From contig OZ018413.1 of assembly GCA_963969595.1 (NCBI GenBank), positions 14,435,711-14,499,710 on the forward strand: a stretch of DNA of 64,000 nt, given 5' to 3'. The notes beneath the pieces are model-generated. The model worked only from the letters and a program-made list of their open reading frames with translations. It searched no databases and was not told the DNA's origin. This DNA is from Neckera pumila (taxonomy: Eukaryota; Streptophyta; Bryopsida; Hypnales; Neckeraceae). Positions 22,429 through 34,350 of the stretch are shown here, one piece after another. How positions within the stretch are numbered: position 1 is the stretch's first letter; each line of letters starts with the position of its first letter. The translations under genes and the position numbers were made by a program.

Positions 22429-25400
22429 CAAGGCGCCAGGCGGCCCCGCCCCGCCAATACCGATGCCAATGCCAATACCCCAAAACAAAACAGACGCCTA
22501 CCTCAACAACTGACGGGACAACACCACGAAAGCAGAGGCCAAGAGCATCACACGAAGATCACAACATGCGCAGTAGGGAATCGGGGAGGATGGAGTCTGC
22601 CAGGGCTGGGCAACGAGAGAGACGACGAGACAGCGGAGACAGCGACGAGTAGAGTCAATCAGTCCAACGTAACCCTTAAAGGACGGACCCATGACCACTG
22701 TTTTCAAGCCTCACTGCCTATCACAGTTTTCTATCATTTTACAACTAGATATGAATGAAAATTTGTATACTTATTTTTCAGAGATGGAACTACATGTCTT
22801 CTATACTTCATAAATTTTTTAGATTTTTTTGTGAAAAATTGTTTTTTTAAAGTTTTTGAAGGAAAAGTGAAGAAAAATCATATCAAATAGAAAAATATTT
22901 CCAAAATCTGAAAATTTTACCACGTGTGTATATTACAGTGACAAACTTCATTGTATAAACCCAATTTCTGTATCATTCTATAATGAGGAAATAATAGACA
23001 TTGAAAATGCATTCAAAATTCAAATTGCAATAAAATATTCAATATTAGGAATTTTTTCAAAATTCAAATTGGAGTAGAAACTAGAGTAGATGGCCTTCAT
23101 TTTGTTAGTTGGGCTCAAACTCAAAAATTATCATTTTTGTGGAGAAATTTCAGATTTAGAGCAAGGAGCAACAACTTCCCAAAATGCACTAAAATAGCAT
23201 ATTTTGTGATTTGTTCTTTTTACTAACTTCTCATTCACTTGAAGACAAACACTAGGAAGACTACAAACTCAATTGAAGATTCTTCATAACCCACCATGGA
23301 AGGTCAACAAAAAGAAAGTGGATGAAAAAATGCTTTCAATCTTTGTGTAGACCACAACATTGTCATCCAAAAGCCACAAAATTACTTTAGCGGCGTTACT
23401 AGGTTAATACCATCAATCACCCAATTTTGTCATCTACAAAATCTACCAAATTCCTGATTGCGTCACTCTCCCACCTAATTCGGCAAAGTATGTAAGTTGT
23501 TCTATTATACTTTGGGCAAGTAACTGGGTGCTTTTGTCAAAGAATGATTCCAAATTTACTACTATTTATGCATGGTTTAGGTTGATTAAAATGTAATTCA
23601 ATAAATGTTAGTTTAGGTGGGCAATTTTGTGAATAAATACTTGTCAGAATCAATTTCATTTTCAACCAATAAAAGAAATGCTTTTAGAATGTTGAACTTG
23701 TGCTTTAATAACACTCATGAAACAAGATTACAATGATAGATTATTGATTTTGAACTTTATGAAGATGGTCATGACCCCCACCTACTAATAGTTTTATATC
23801 TTTAGTTTGATAATTCATATCAATTCAAGTTTATATTAGATTAATATGATTCCACTTGTATTAAAGTCAATTCAACTAATTCTTTCATTGAAAAATACAA
23901 GCAACAATCAGTACATTGCACAAGATATCTAGATTGCAAATCTAAGTGGTTATAGGCTGTTCTACTTTACTACCTCTTTCCCACTAAAAAACTCCTTATT
24001 TTATCTCATGCTTTTCTTATAATAATTTCATTGACCATGTTGTAAATGTATAATTCTAAATGGTCTAAATTTTATATCACCATAATCCATGAAGAATATT
24101 GTATCTGTTTAATGCAACCAAAATAAAATTGAATCTAAGCAAGTTTCTAATATGCGTACTCAAAACTACTAAAAAAAATATGAAGTAAAATCAAGAGCTT
24201 TTTAGTGGGACTGAAGGAGTATTACATAAGTGGTTTGGGGGATCATTTTTTGATCAGGAACTAAAGTTGTTGAATAGGTGAGCCTGATAAGGCAATTGAT
24301 GACCAGTCTACCAATTATTAGACACAACCGGTTTTGCTCTTGATGAGGCATTCAACTATGTATTGTCTTAGTGACTAGGATTTCAATTTTAATTAGACTA
24401 GGGATTAGAATTCGAAATTGCATTTTGAGCGTTACATTGCTAATTTGGATTGCAACTATAATTTGAAGTTGCAAGTGGAATGACATTGCGGGCGATATTT
24501 TGTTCGGTGAGCTTTTTGTCTCTTTTCTCTAGGTCTTTTGTTTTCTCTTTTGTCTTTGCGGTGTTGCGGTGTTATTGTTTTGGGTTTGGATGTTGTAATG
24601 TTGTTGTTTTGGATTTGTGGTGTTGATTATAGTACTGATTTTTGCTGTGTATGAGTTTGAGAGTGACTAAGGTCAAGAAAAATGACTGTTTGTGCCAAAC
24701 TCATCTTGTGCTTAAAAGAGGACAATGTTGCGGTCGAGGTCAATTTGTTGTAATTGTGCTATCTTCACTAGTGCCAACAACAATATCGATCAATACTTGG
24801 TTGTGGTTAAAATTTGATTTTGGATCAGAAATTTTTTCATTTCCATCAATTACAGTTGTTGAAGCTCTGCAAGAGAACAGATTTGCAATTCAAAGAAACT
24901 TTGCCTTGCCATGAAGGGAAAATGCTATTTCAAGGAATAATTTTCATAAACCTTGCATCAACAACAAGTACAAGCAACCTTGTGGTCTACTTTGCAAAAG
25001 CAAATTGCTAATGAATTGAATCAGATTTGATGTTGATGAACTTTTGATTCCAAATGTTAAGATTTTTTTAGCCTTGAAGTCAGCCTCATACTTCTTACGG
25101 TTTTAGTAAATGCCATTTTCTTTGAATGCAAATGGAAAGCAATTTGCAAATCCAAATCATTTTGCTCATGGTTTTAAAATTAAAATCAATTTCATTAGTT
25201 TGGTGGGAATAAAATTTGGTTTCCCACAAATCAACAAAAGAATGAATTCCTTTCAATCATCCAGATGTAAATCAATTTGGTTTTACTTGTCATAATATAC
25301 CACCACTAGAAGGAGCTGTGGATTTTTGGATTTTCTTGTGTTTAAGTTGACAAATTTTGTTACATGCAAACCATGTTTCCCAAGACAAATGAGAAGTTGC

Positions 25401-25617
25401 CAGGCCGGCAAGGCAAAAGGCAAGATTGTTGATATGTGTTTTTGTCTTAAGGCAAATCCACCCTCTGTAGGTGCTTCCAAATGCTTTCCAGCAAGGTATT
25501 GCACTTTGTCATCCGACTTTTACACAAGCGGTAATAGAAAGATGAAGTTGAAAATCACAAAATCCTCAAACCACTCGTCACTCATGTATACAGTGTCCAA
25601 TCAAAGCGTGTTACATC
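22429..25617. other. SWP73 5' flank, then gene-free AT-rich DNA
   Basis: About 22,430-22,700 is GC-rich and should hold the SWP73 5' UTR and promoter. From 22,750 to 25,380 I see no coding frame with similarity, no RNA gene and no element ends. The last 240 bp before the CACTA element (about 25,380-25,617) is a diverged paralogue of 44,870-45,220. Confidence 0.4.
25440..25570. repeat. Paralogous block, left copy, flanking the CACTA element
   Basis: Shared blocks with 44872-45220, same orientation: AA(G/T)AAATCCACC, CTTCCAAATGCTTTCCA(G/A)CAAGGT, TTGCACTTT, CACAAG(C/T)GG and GATGAAGTTTG/GATGAAGTTGA. This copy lacks the foldback insertion present in the right copy and so acts as an empty-site reference for it. 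Confidence 0.7.
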
Positions 25618-25639
25618 CACTACAAAAAAGGGGTCACAT

Positions 25640-26220
25640 TTGTGACTGCAGAATACGACTTCAAATCAGTCATATTGAAGTCAAATGTGCCAAGATGACT
25701 AGAATATGACTTTGGGGCCTTGCAGTCGTATTGGTACAGTTGTATATATATGACTTCGATTTTTATTATCACCAACGACGATATTTGGATGGATGTAGAA
25801 GTGAGCTCTGTTCATGTGATAAAGAGAGTTCGGGGTAAAGAAATGGCTCTCCAAGCGACATGTGGAAAGTGCATTTCATTTCGACCGATGTGGACATTGA
25901 CTTTGCAAGTCATGCTGAAGTCATACGAAAGTCGTGCAGACCCGTCGAACATTTGATGTAGACCGCCATGGAGGAAGTCGTGTCAGAGTCATCCTGAAGT
26001 CATGTTTTGTTGGTCACGGACCCCTAAACATCTGACATGGACGGACACGTCAGAAGTCATTCTGAAGTCATGAGTGCAAATGGCCATATAACTACAGAAG
26101 TCGTATTTTAGTCATTATTTGTTGAATTGTAGGTAATTATTTGGGTGTACAGAAGTCACGCAGGTGACAACAAGAAGTCACTCTGCAGTCGCATTTTAGT
26201 GCATTTAAAGTTACATTTCC
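25640..26220. repeat. CACTA left subterminal repeat zone
   Basis: About 580 bp with dense, both-orientation copies of short motifs such as GAAGTCAT, CAGTCGTA, AGTCATTCTGAAGTCAT and ATGACTTC. In CACTA elements such subterminal arrays are TNPA-type binding sites. Spacing is irregular, typically 10-40 bp. Confidence 0.75.
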
Positions 26221-26578
26221 GGCACATATTGGACAGGGTCCCCCAGCAATGCTGCTGAGGTTGATCATTATAGGGTTTTCAACACTATTCCGTTCGAGGA
26301 GATTTCATTCAACAAATTCCATTCCATGCAGTCTAATGAATAGCACCCCCACCCCCAACACATATAAAGATGTACATATCTCAAAGTTTCATTGTCCAAT
26401 ACATCATTTGGTTCATGAAAATTGATGACATATATGGAAGCGGCACATTGACAGAAAAGAGGGTAGTTTAGTGCCAAAAACATATTAAAAGCAGCTGTGT
26501 CTTCAGATCTCCACAATCCCCATTGTGTCACTATTGCCTAAATCAAGATTAATGACAAGTCCAAAAAAGTACACATCA

Positions 26579-26845
26579 TCAATTGTGCTTTATATATTTG
26601 GAATCCCATAAAGAGGCCGTGCCCTTCACGTCCTCAATGTTCTTCATGTCCAAGTCGTCGTTGGGGTACATGGGCGCCACCCCCTTTTGCAAGATCTCAC
26701 GTACATCTACCTTGAACCAGGTCTCCGAAATGTCACAAAAGTGGAACTTGTGCTCCCTTGAGATCCCGCTAATGCTTGCAAGAGCTACTCTTTGTCTGTG
26801 ACTACGAGGGTTCATAATCACCACTTTGTCACCGATGTTGAATCC
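26579..26845 (-). pseudogene. C-terminal exon of the TNPA-like CACTA gene
   Basis: The exon opens after a TTGTAG acceptor and reads GFNIGDKVVIMNPRSHRQ, ..RVALASISGIS.., ..FCDISETWFKVDVREIL.. and ..PNDDLDMKNIEDVKGTAS.. up to a TAA-type end after YIKHN. This layout (a 'K-V-x-I' strand, 'VALATI', then a terminal 'D..TM.DA.G..I.W' block) resembles the C-terminal domain found downstream of Transposase_24 in plant En/Spm proteins. It is 88 codons without a stop. The exons linking it to the rest of the minus gene at 31.3 kb are separated by the nested plus-strand gene. Confidence 0.55.
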
Positions 26846-27269
26846 CTACAAGTTGCAAGTATAGGATTTAGGGCAGAAAAAAGCCAAAACATGTACAGAG
26901 GCGGCAATGGAGACACTACTGCTTGGCAACAATAATGTGACTTCTACACGACGTCCAAGTAATTGCAGAATGAGCGACTGGGATCAAGGATGAGTATTTC
27001 AGAGCCTTGTTATGAACAAATGACACGGGCACAATTCCATCTCTACGCAAATTTAGCTACAACAACAGAGTACAAGTCCCTCTCTTTCGAGGCCCCTCAG
27101 TACAGACGAGAGAAACTGCTACTGTGCATGGAAGAGCTGACAAGGAGTACCCTGGGCATCTAAGAAACAACAAAAATTGCTGCGAATAACTCCTCCCCAC
27201 AACAATGCATGTCGGAACATGAAAATCCACTTTTACTAATTTAAAATATAAATGAAGGAATAATATTTT

Positions 27270-27876
27270 TCTTAGCAGTAAATTTTTTTGCTTTTAAGAT
27301 AGTTATAGACCGTCTAATGTTTAGAACCGGAAATCGAAAGTGGACTGATCAGGAATCAATGTAAAGGCTAACCAAATGTACCGGAAATAAGGAACCGGAG
27401 TTCGAATTTGCCTAGACCGGATCAGGAAAGAGGTAACAGGAACCGGCATCCAACGGTGACCTACTTAATCCTAGGGAACTACGGGAACGTTCTAATCATT
27501 AGTGAACGGAAATCCTAAATGGGTAGGTTTAACGGGCAAAGCCTGGATTAGGGGAATCATTAAGAGTAGCTAGGATTGGCTCTCTTAGACCCTATCTGTC
27601 CAGAGACTGGTCACTTACGATTTCCTAGACTGACTGAAAGTTGTAGCAATGTGCACCATTACTGGTTTTTGGTCTGTGCAGCAGTATTGGGTTTTGAGTT
27701 GATAGACTACGGACGAGAATGCTTGAGGGACATTGATCGCAAGAGAGAGGTCTGCTAGCATCCCAACTTAGCGTTAGTGCTTGCACAGCTGAGAGGGGGG
27801 GGAGAGAGAGAGCTGTGAGGACCACTCGTTTTCCGATTCCCGAGAGTAGATCGGCTGCATCCTAACGAGAGGAGAT
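27270..27876. other. 5' flank of nested plus-strand gene, ACCGGA-rich
   Basis: Five copies of ACCGGA/ACCGGC lie between 27325 and 27450, and related GGTTCCGGA/ATCCGG motifs recur near 30440-30460 and 30910-30940 on the other side of the gene, partly in inverted orientation. They may be subterminal sites of a nested element. No LTR pair or target duplication was found. Confidence 0.4.
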
Positions 27877-30006
27877 ATGGCCGCAAGTTAGAGCAGGGGA
27901 GCTACCATCTCGCTCCAGTATGTGACGCCACGATTGCCCAAGGACGAGATGGAGATGACAGAGCTGAAGAAAGACTTGGAGCAGATGGGGTGCGCTGGGT
28001 TCCTGATCCGACCGTGGGACTTCAGAAGCGAAGCAATAGTAGCGGAATTGAGGCCTGGAGCGCCAACTCGCGCCGCGACCACAATCCGTGCAAAGCTCAA
28101 GCGATGGATGGCGGACATGTGGAGGAGGGTCTATGTATTCGACCAAGAAGGCGAAGAAAGTGCACCCCGGAAACACAAGTATACGGGGAGTAAGTTCCGA
28201 AACCCAATTAGTAAGAAAGACGGATTCTCAGTCACTGACTGTATCAATCAGAGAGAGAAGAGGTTGTTACAGTATGTCTTGGCCATTCTCAACTCGGAAA
28301 GGCCAAGCCGAGTTTCTTTGACATTAGCCAACACAATATTTGGCGCATTGTCTGGAGACCGGAAAGTAGATTGGGGATTGGTCATTCAGGACCAAATACT
28401 GAAAATGGTGAATAATGTTGGGAAGGCCAAGCCTTCCGCCATCTGTCCGGTCCTGTTTCATCTGTATCATTCTGAGGGGGTGATGACGAAAGAGGAAGAG
28501 GTAGAGTATGAGACCGCCGTTGCCTTGGTAGAGTTTGAAGTTCCGGATTTAGAGCCTGAGATCGGAAATGAGGAAGAGTCCTCAGATGAGGGAGATAATG
28601 AGGATGAGCAGAGCGAGTCTGAGGACGACGAGGATGAGAATGATGATAAGGGTGAGGAAACGAGAAGAAAGGGTCAGGTAGAGAAAGAGTAGACCAAGGA
28701 TACCGATCCGGTCTGGGGAGACGAGTCGCTAGAGAAAATCACCCGAGAATTGAGCGACTTCAGGAACCAATATGCGATAGTGCGAGGGGCAATGCAGACC
28801 ATCTGCACCACAGTGGGAGCCGCCCACCCAGGTCAAGCCTTAACCCAGGTTATACGGCTTACCCGGGAGAAGGAGAAGAATGAAAACAAAGAAGAATTGG
28901 CAAAGCTTTCCGGCCAAGTGGCCACTCTTAAACAGGGGTTGCGCTAGAAAACGGAAGAGGTGGAGAAGGAGGAAACGTTCTCCAAGCAGACGCGAGACAC
29001 CATTTCCCGAATCCGGGAATTCATCACCCATCCGGGTGAAGTTGTCAACAAGGCTAACTTGTTTGACCAACAAATAATGGTGGAGGGACGACAGCTGCAT
29101 CAGAAGCTCATACTGGCGATGATAACTTATCACAAGAAGATGGAGTCCACACTGGAGCAACTGCGAGAAGTAATGCGCGAGGTAAACCCTCAAAGTGATC
29201 CTGCACCGAGACCGGAACCGGATCACAAATCAGTTCAGCAGTCAACAGCAGAGAACAAGGGTAAAGGTGAGACTTCTCACGAGCAACCAAACCTACCTGT
29301 ACCAGAAGAGCACCAAGAAGCCAAGACAAGTCAGGTGCAACAGACTGAGGTGGAGAGCACCAAAGTCATCGACCCAGATTTGGAGGACGATGATTTGGAG
29401 ATCACGAAGGTAACGGGACCAGATCCAGCAAAAGCACAGGGACCGGAATCGACAACCGTACCAGGAGGGTCCATTCCAGAGGAGAGTGCCAAGGCGAAGG
29501 AGATCAGTGCCCTCTCACCCTCCAAGTCTTCTCCCAAGACTCCCGGAAAGAAGGTGCAGTTTGGAGATGCAGGAAAGATGACAATCCTGATGCAGTCCGT
29601 GGTGAAGACAGAGACTGGAGCCGGTCGCGGCACTTCATCCGGCTCACCGAGTAAGGGCCTAATCAGAAAACCGGCTAGAGGAGATGCAACACCTCAGAGC
29701 AAGGTAGCAAGGCCCGCTCCAGTTCCGCATAAAAGAAAGGTTCCTGAGCTACAGTTGGCCAAGAAGAAATTCACCAAGGTTTAGGAGGAGGAGGAAGAAG
29801 AAGAGGATTCCGACCAGAATTCTAAACTTTATTCGGATCCCGATGAGGCCTTGGCAGAGACCCGAGCGACAAAGGCAAAGGCGGCTAGAGAGAAGGCCAA
29901 AGTCTGGTCTAAACAGACTGGCAAGCCGCAGACCGGAAAAAAGCCCTTGACCCGGAAGGGACCAGCAAAGGCGGGGTTTTCTCCAGTTAAGAAGATTAGA
30001 AAGTAG
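27877..30006 (+). pseudogene. TE-borne 'putative plant transposon protein'-like gene interrupted only by TAG codons
   Basis: One reading frame runs from ATG 27877 to TAG 30004-30006 (709 sense-length codons) with four internal stops, all TAG: 27889, 28690, 28945 and 29782. Coding character continues across each. The N-terminal half has a globular region (FLIRPWDFRSEAIVAELRPG, then RRVYVFD, INQREKRLLQYVLAILNSE, RKVDWGLVIQDQILKMV) that resembles the Transposase_32-like 'putative plant transposon protein' region next to plant retroelements and En/Spm elements. An acidic tract follows (DEGDNEDEQSESEDDEDEND), then a coiled coil, a charged linker and a basic C-terminus (PLTRKGPAKAGFSPVKKIRK) that could direct nuclear import. 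It lies in the opposite orientation inside the TNPA-like minus gene of the CACTA element. No integrase, RT or LTR is seen. Function is not known. Confidence 0.55.
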
Positions 30007-31348
30007 GTGAAGGTTCTCACAGTGACTTTAAGTCTGCATGCCTAATTTTGACAAGTAGATATGTAGGTATATTTTTTAGTTTAGAAGGAGTTAAGACTCA
30101 AATTGATTCCGGATTTTTAGAATCTAAGATCTACTTTTAGTGGGAGCTTTTTGACTGTAGCTTAAGTTTCCTAAATTAGACAGAAAGTTAGGAATGAAAC
30201 GTGTCATTCCATTAGCTGTATTTAGCCTTATGTGCTTTTTGAGTTTGAGGTGTAGTTTAGTATTTAAAGGCGGATTTTAGGTTTGATCCGGGTAGCATTT
30301 TCTATACTTTGTATTCCTAATTTTCTGCAAATGCCATTGGAGTTTTTCAATTCACAATTGTGAGCTGTATCTTTTAGCACTTGTCCGTGTTATCGTGAGA
30401 ACAGTGAAATCGTGCAGATTTGGGTAAGGAGGAAGTGAAACCCGGATACAGGAAGTATCCGGTCCCTAGAGAGATTGCGTATTAGACATGATACAATAGG
30501 ATTTCCTTGCGAGGATTAGAGCTGACTTTTGTTAAGAAGCTGTTTTTGTCAAGAAGTATTATAGCTCTCCTATTTATTCCTGACACCCCTTTTCTACCTA
30601 GACCGTGGATTGTCCTGTAGTCTGTCATTGTAGTAACTGTTAGGAGAATCCAGACTTTCTTGCGTAACCTGCTAGCCTGCATAGCCTATTCAGTCTAGTT
30701 GTGAGGACGGTCTCTTTCTCGTTGTTCTTGTCAAAGTTTTCTTTTCAAGTTTATATCGTGGATCTTCTGACACGTTAAAACTCGGAGGGTAGGAGTTAAG
30801 CTTCCTTCCTGAAGCCCAAAGTTGCAGATCCCTCTTGGTCTAGAGGTTAAACTCGAATTTATCACATATAGTTACATACTCTAGATTAGATATATTATCG
30901 GGAAAGGAGTTTCCGGTTCCGGATTACTGGAACTGGATCCAGTCTAGACTAGTACTTGGGGTTTGTTTTAAGATATCAATTCACTCATTCCGACCATTTA
31001 GGAGAATTACACCGAGATCTCTGCGGAACGATACACGAGTCACTTTAGGATCCATTAAGGCCTTAGAGAAGGATTTTGTGCTTTCTGTGCTACGACAATG
31101 CACAAGCAAAACCCTGCAGCAACCTAGCACCAAACACAAGAACCAATAATACTCCTCATTAGAATAGCAGAGCACACAACACTGCAATCTGCATGGAGGA
31201 GAGGCGGTGAAGGAAGATGATTTTTGCATGAACCGGTTGAAAATTGGGATAATGAAAGACTGGACCGCACCTTCTTAGGCTGTACATCCCGCTTCTTCTC
31301 TGCTGCAGTTGCTGACTTGTTCCTCATCTCCCGCTTTTGCGTTCTCAT
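30007..31348. other. 3' flank of nested gene and return to TNPA-like introns
   Basis: The 3' region of the nested gene runs to about 30,960. A probable minus exon lies near 31,230-31,340: after an ATGTAG acceptor it reads MRTQKREMRNKSATAAEKKR and would belong to the minus-strand gene. No other feature is supported. Confidence 0.35.
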
Positions 31349-32575
31349 CTACATGCACATACACAAGCGATTAGACAAGATGTACAAGTGAAGGTGAGGG
31401 GACGCACTTTTCCCACAACCGAATGCTCTACCAATCCCCTCACCTTCCACAGCTTCTAGAAAATCATATGGTGTTCCACTTTTGCGTTTCCTGAGCATTT
31501 CGTCCATTGATGCGTTGACAACTTGTGGGTATTTTAAGCGGAAGGAAGTGATGTCCGGGCATTTCCATAATGCATCCAAAACAAGCCATAGATAGCCTCT
31601 CAGGTAGTCCTTGTCATCTGCAAGTGTGCAAAGCCACTTCAAATAAAAAGGGGGGTTGATTAGGATATTTGAAGCTTTGTTGCAAGCTACTCTATCGATT
31701 TTACTGTGCACTACCAACGTGTTTTCTGCGCTAAACTCAGGCCAGCCTGCATACACTCTAGACAAACTCTTCCCCCGTGATGCCGGTTTACCATCTTCTA
31801 CCTCCTGCAGCTCACATTCATCACCACACCATGTGAAAAGAGGACTTGCATTTCAACCCCCATTCAACCCAACTAGCATTTGTGGGACAACATCCTCCAT
31901 GTAAGAGGCACTTGTGCTGCCCCAAAAGGCAACGGAGAAGTGCGTGAAACACCGTGAAAGAAAAGGTTTCAACCATGGCCTAAAGACTACTCTTCGATAC
32001 CCGGTTTTCACTGAAGGTCTTATTCTACTGTTTGGGTTCCGATCTTTAAACAAACTACAGTCCACAAGCAAGCCATGGACATTAAATATAAGCAACTTTG
32101 GTCTCCCCCACGTACTTCCATGCAGAATGTCGCTGATTGATTTTGAAGGCATTTCCAGGGTCCCTGCAGAGCGTGACACATGTGTAGGCGAATTTACCTT
32201 CTGTAGAGACTTCGGTGGTTTGCGTGCTTTCTTTGGTGCAGCAGACGGGGCGACTTCCAGACCATCGCCGGAATCGCGTGCACCTGCTTCCACCTTAGCG
32301 ACTGCAACCACCGGGGGGACATAGGGTTGCGGGGCGGCATCGGCTTGGGGGGGGGGGACGTCCGGAGTAAGCCTGGCCTCGTTAGTCTGAGCGACATTGG
32401 AGGAGACAACTGGGACTTCCACCTGCTCATCCAAGGGAACCGGAGGAGGTGGAGGACAAGTCCCCGGGCCCGCAGCCACCGCCAACTTAGCAATCCCGAC
32501 CTTCTCTTCGGGACTGTCCGCTTCTGCAGGGTTTGTTTTTTGCGAATCTAGGTTCTCCTCTACGTCGGACTGCCT
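31349..32575 (-). pseudogene. FCP1/HAD-like phosphatase-fold segment within the TNPA-like minus gene
   Basis: One frame from about 32575 to 31349 with a single internal TGA (31853-31855). A proline-rich N-terminal linker (PPPPPVPLDEQVEVPVV) precedes a block that aligns by eye with plant FCP1-homology (NIF-type CTD phosphatase-like) domains: RPKLLIFNVHGLLVD, YRRVVFRPWLKPFLSRC, FSVAFWGSTSASYMEDVV, PLFTWCGDECE, WPEFSAENTLVVHS and SNILINPPF. Canonical plant members read (I/L)LDLNGVLV at motif I and LLIDD(S/K)P at the late motif. Here the first catalytic Asp is Asn (AAT) and the DD is HS, so it should be inactive. The DXDX(T/V)-like and late motifs keep their order and spacing. It sits between the coiled-coil and C-terminal parts of the transposon gene, so it is probably a captured host domain. 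Confidence 0.6.
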
Positions 32576-32736
32576 TCAATTATGGAGGTCTCTGCACGCG
32601 TGTCAGGGGATGGATTCACACTGCCCTCTATACCAGGTACGATTGCTGCGGATTCGTCCGCCAAAGTGGCTTCTCCACGTAAGCGAGTCAAGACCTTCCA
32701 GTCCTTCGCAGCGGGGGCTGACTGGAAACTTGGAGG

Positions 32737-33150
32737 CTACACCACAACCACGTCAAAGTCAGAAGACAATGAAACTTCTTCATGGGAAGCAAATTGACAG
32801 GGTTCTCGACTTTTGGTCGTTTGGATTAGTGGCAGATGTTTCTCATGGAATGGAGCCCCCTCAGACTTCTCCTCCACAACATTCACAGGCTTCACTTTAT
32901 TGCGGGAGTTTGGCAGGATGCCTGCCGGATCCTGTTCCTTCGGCTCCCGTGAAACCCGATTCTCCAAGGTCAAGGTTGGGAAGGAGGGGCTACCACTGTC
33001 ACCGTCTGCGAGCTTCCCCATGTAATTCTCGAACATCTCTCGCAGTCCTTCAATTGCTGTCGCTTGCGCTGATGAAGTGGCCATCACTTTTGTGAACTTT
33101 TCCTCCACATCATGCTTTAAAGACTCGACAGCCAGTCTGAGCAACGAGTC
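32737..33150 (-). pseudogene. Coiled-coil segment of the TNPA-like minus gene
   Basis: An open minus frame reading LLRLAVESLKHDVEEKFTKV, then IEGLREMFENYMGKL, followed by a charged, low-complexity tail ending SDFDVVVV. Heptad-like spacing of hydrophobic residues suggests a coiled coil, as usually found after the Transposase_24 domain in En/Spm proteins. Downstream, a different frame continues to about 32580, so a frameshift or intron lies near 32,740. Confidence 0.5.
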
Positions 33151-33737
33151 ACCTTCGCCAAAACTCTATTGCAACCACGGCAGCCACAACAACGTGAGAC
33201 ATAAGCATATGCAATTGTCTTGATTAGCAGTCCGGTGCAAGTGAGACAACTTCCACATTACTACAGCATGACTAGCACATGACTTGTCCACTCACTCATG
33301 ACTACAATGGCACTTCAATCGCACTTCAGAAATCTATAAATAAGATAAAGGATCTATAAAGATATATCTAACAACAAAGCAGCATTTAAAACAATGTAAA
33401 CACGAACACAGAAATACAAAATACAGGAGTGCTTATCCCTGCATCTACCACTGTGGACCTCCTTGCTTCTCCTATGTTTGCGATTCCTGGGCTTGTGGAA
33501 TGTCCTTCCCTCTACCACATTTCAGGATACCACAAATGAGTTCTGTGAGAACTGGATGAAGGCCAGCGTGCACAGAAATGCAACTGGCTATGACACACAT
33601 TCATGGCTAAAAGGAAACTAAACGCAGTTCACATTCACGGAGCACAATTCACTACATTCAGAATCACATTCAAGCGCTAAGAATTGTTACTCGAGTACCA
33701 TACACAGAGAATGCATCTAGGGATTGAATGGAAAGTT

Positions 33738-34350
33738 TCATGTGCCAAGGACTGTGGACGCTGGCATTAAAAATTGAAATGTAGAAAGAGTGTGTGTGTG
33801 TGGGGGGGGTATTACAAGCTCTGCTTCCTGACCGACTCTTCCCTTTCTTCCAAGTTGTGAATTATCCTTAACGCTCCCCCTTGCAGCAGCCATTTTCGAG
33901 GCCTTCAGTTGCTGTGCCGGAGTCTTCCAGTAGTCCTTGAGCCTATCCCATTGGTCGGGGTCCACGTGAACCGGGCAAGTCTCCTGGCCTCTTAAGAACT
34001 TTGTCTTCAAACGAGATCTCTTGGACTTCATGTACCGGACAATTGATGTGCGGAATCCAAGCATGCTTAGAGGCTAGCCCAAGTACTCAAACTCATGGTC
34101 CAGGGCTTCCCTCAGTTTCTTTACTGCATTGGGATTTTGCTGCCCTCAGTCGACAATGCTCATGTCCAAAGTCTTGGGCGTGAGGTCATGCACTGCTGCA
34201 TTCCACACGTTCTTCCCTGTGCAACCGGGATCCAGTTTGCCACCCTCCGACACAAACACCCTGTTCGGCTTGCTTCCGTGTTTGACGCGCTCTTGTGACC
34301 CCGAATCATACATTTTGGACCGCACACGCCGTGACCAGCTGGAGTTGGGG
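33738..34350 (-). pseudogene. Transposase_24 (Ptta/En/Spm) domain of TNPA-like gene
   Basis: Read through two stops (a TGA near 34154 and a TAG near 34075), the minus strand gives WSRRVRSKMYDSGSQERVKH, VFVSEGGKLDPGCTGKNVWN, HDLTPKTLDMSIVD, NPNAVKKLREALDHEFEY, LGFRTSIVRYMKSKRSRLK, CPVHVDPDQWDRLKDYWKTP and QQLKASKMAAARGSV. The final 'P..W..L..YW.....Q..S..N..AR' pattern is typical of PF03004 proteins, which bind CACTA subterminal repeats or assist the transposase. Both stops are one C-to-T change from R or Q codons. Confidence 0.7.

Noticed and set aside
21661..22758. Several plus-strand open frames opposite SWP73
   Set aside because: They mirror the GC-rich 5' half of SWP73 and have low-complexity P/R-rich products.
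24642..24914. 90-codon open frame in the spacer left of the CACTA element
   Set aside because: No recognisable similarity, AT-rich context, no neighbouring exons.
27270..30980. LTR retrotransposon around the amber-only gene
   Set aside because: I compared the outer several hundred bases and saw no long terminal repeat pair, no clear primer-binding site and no RT or integrase.
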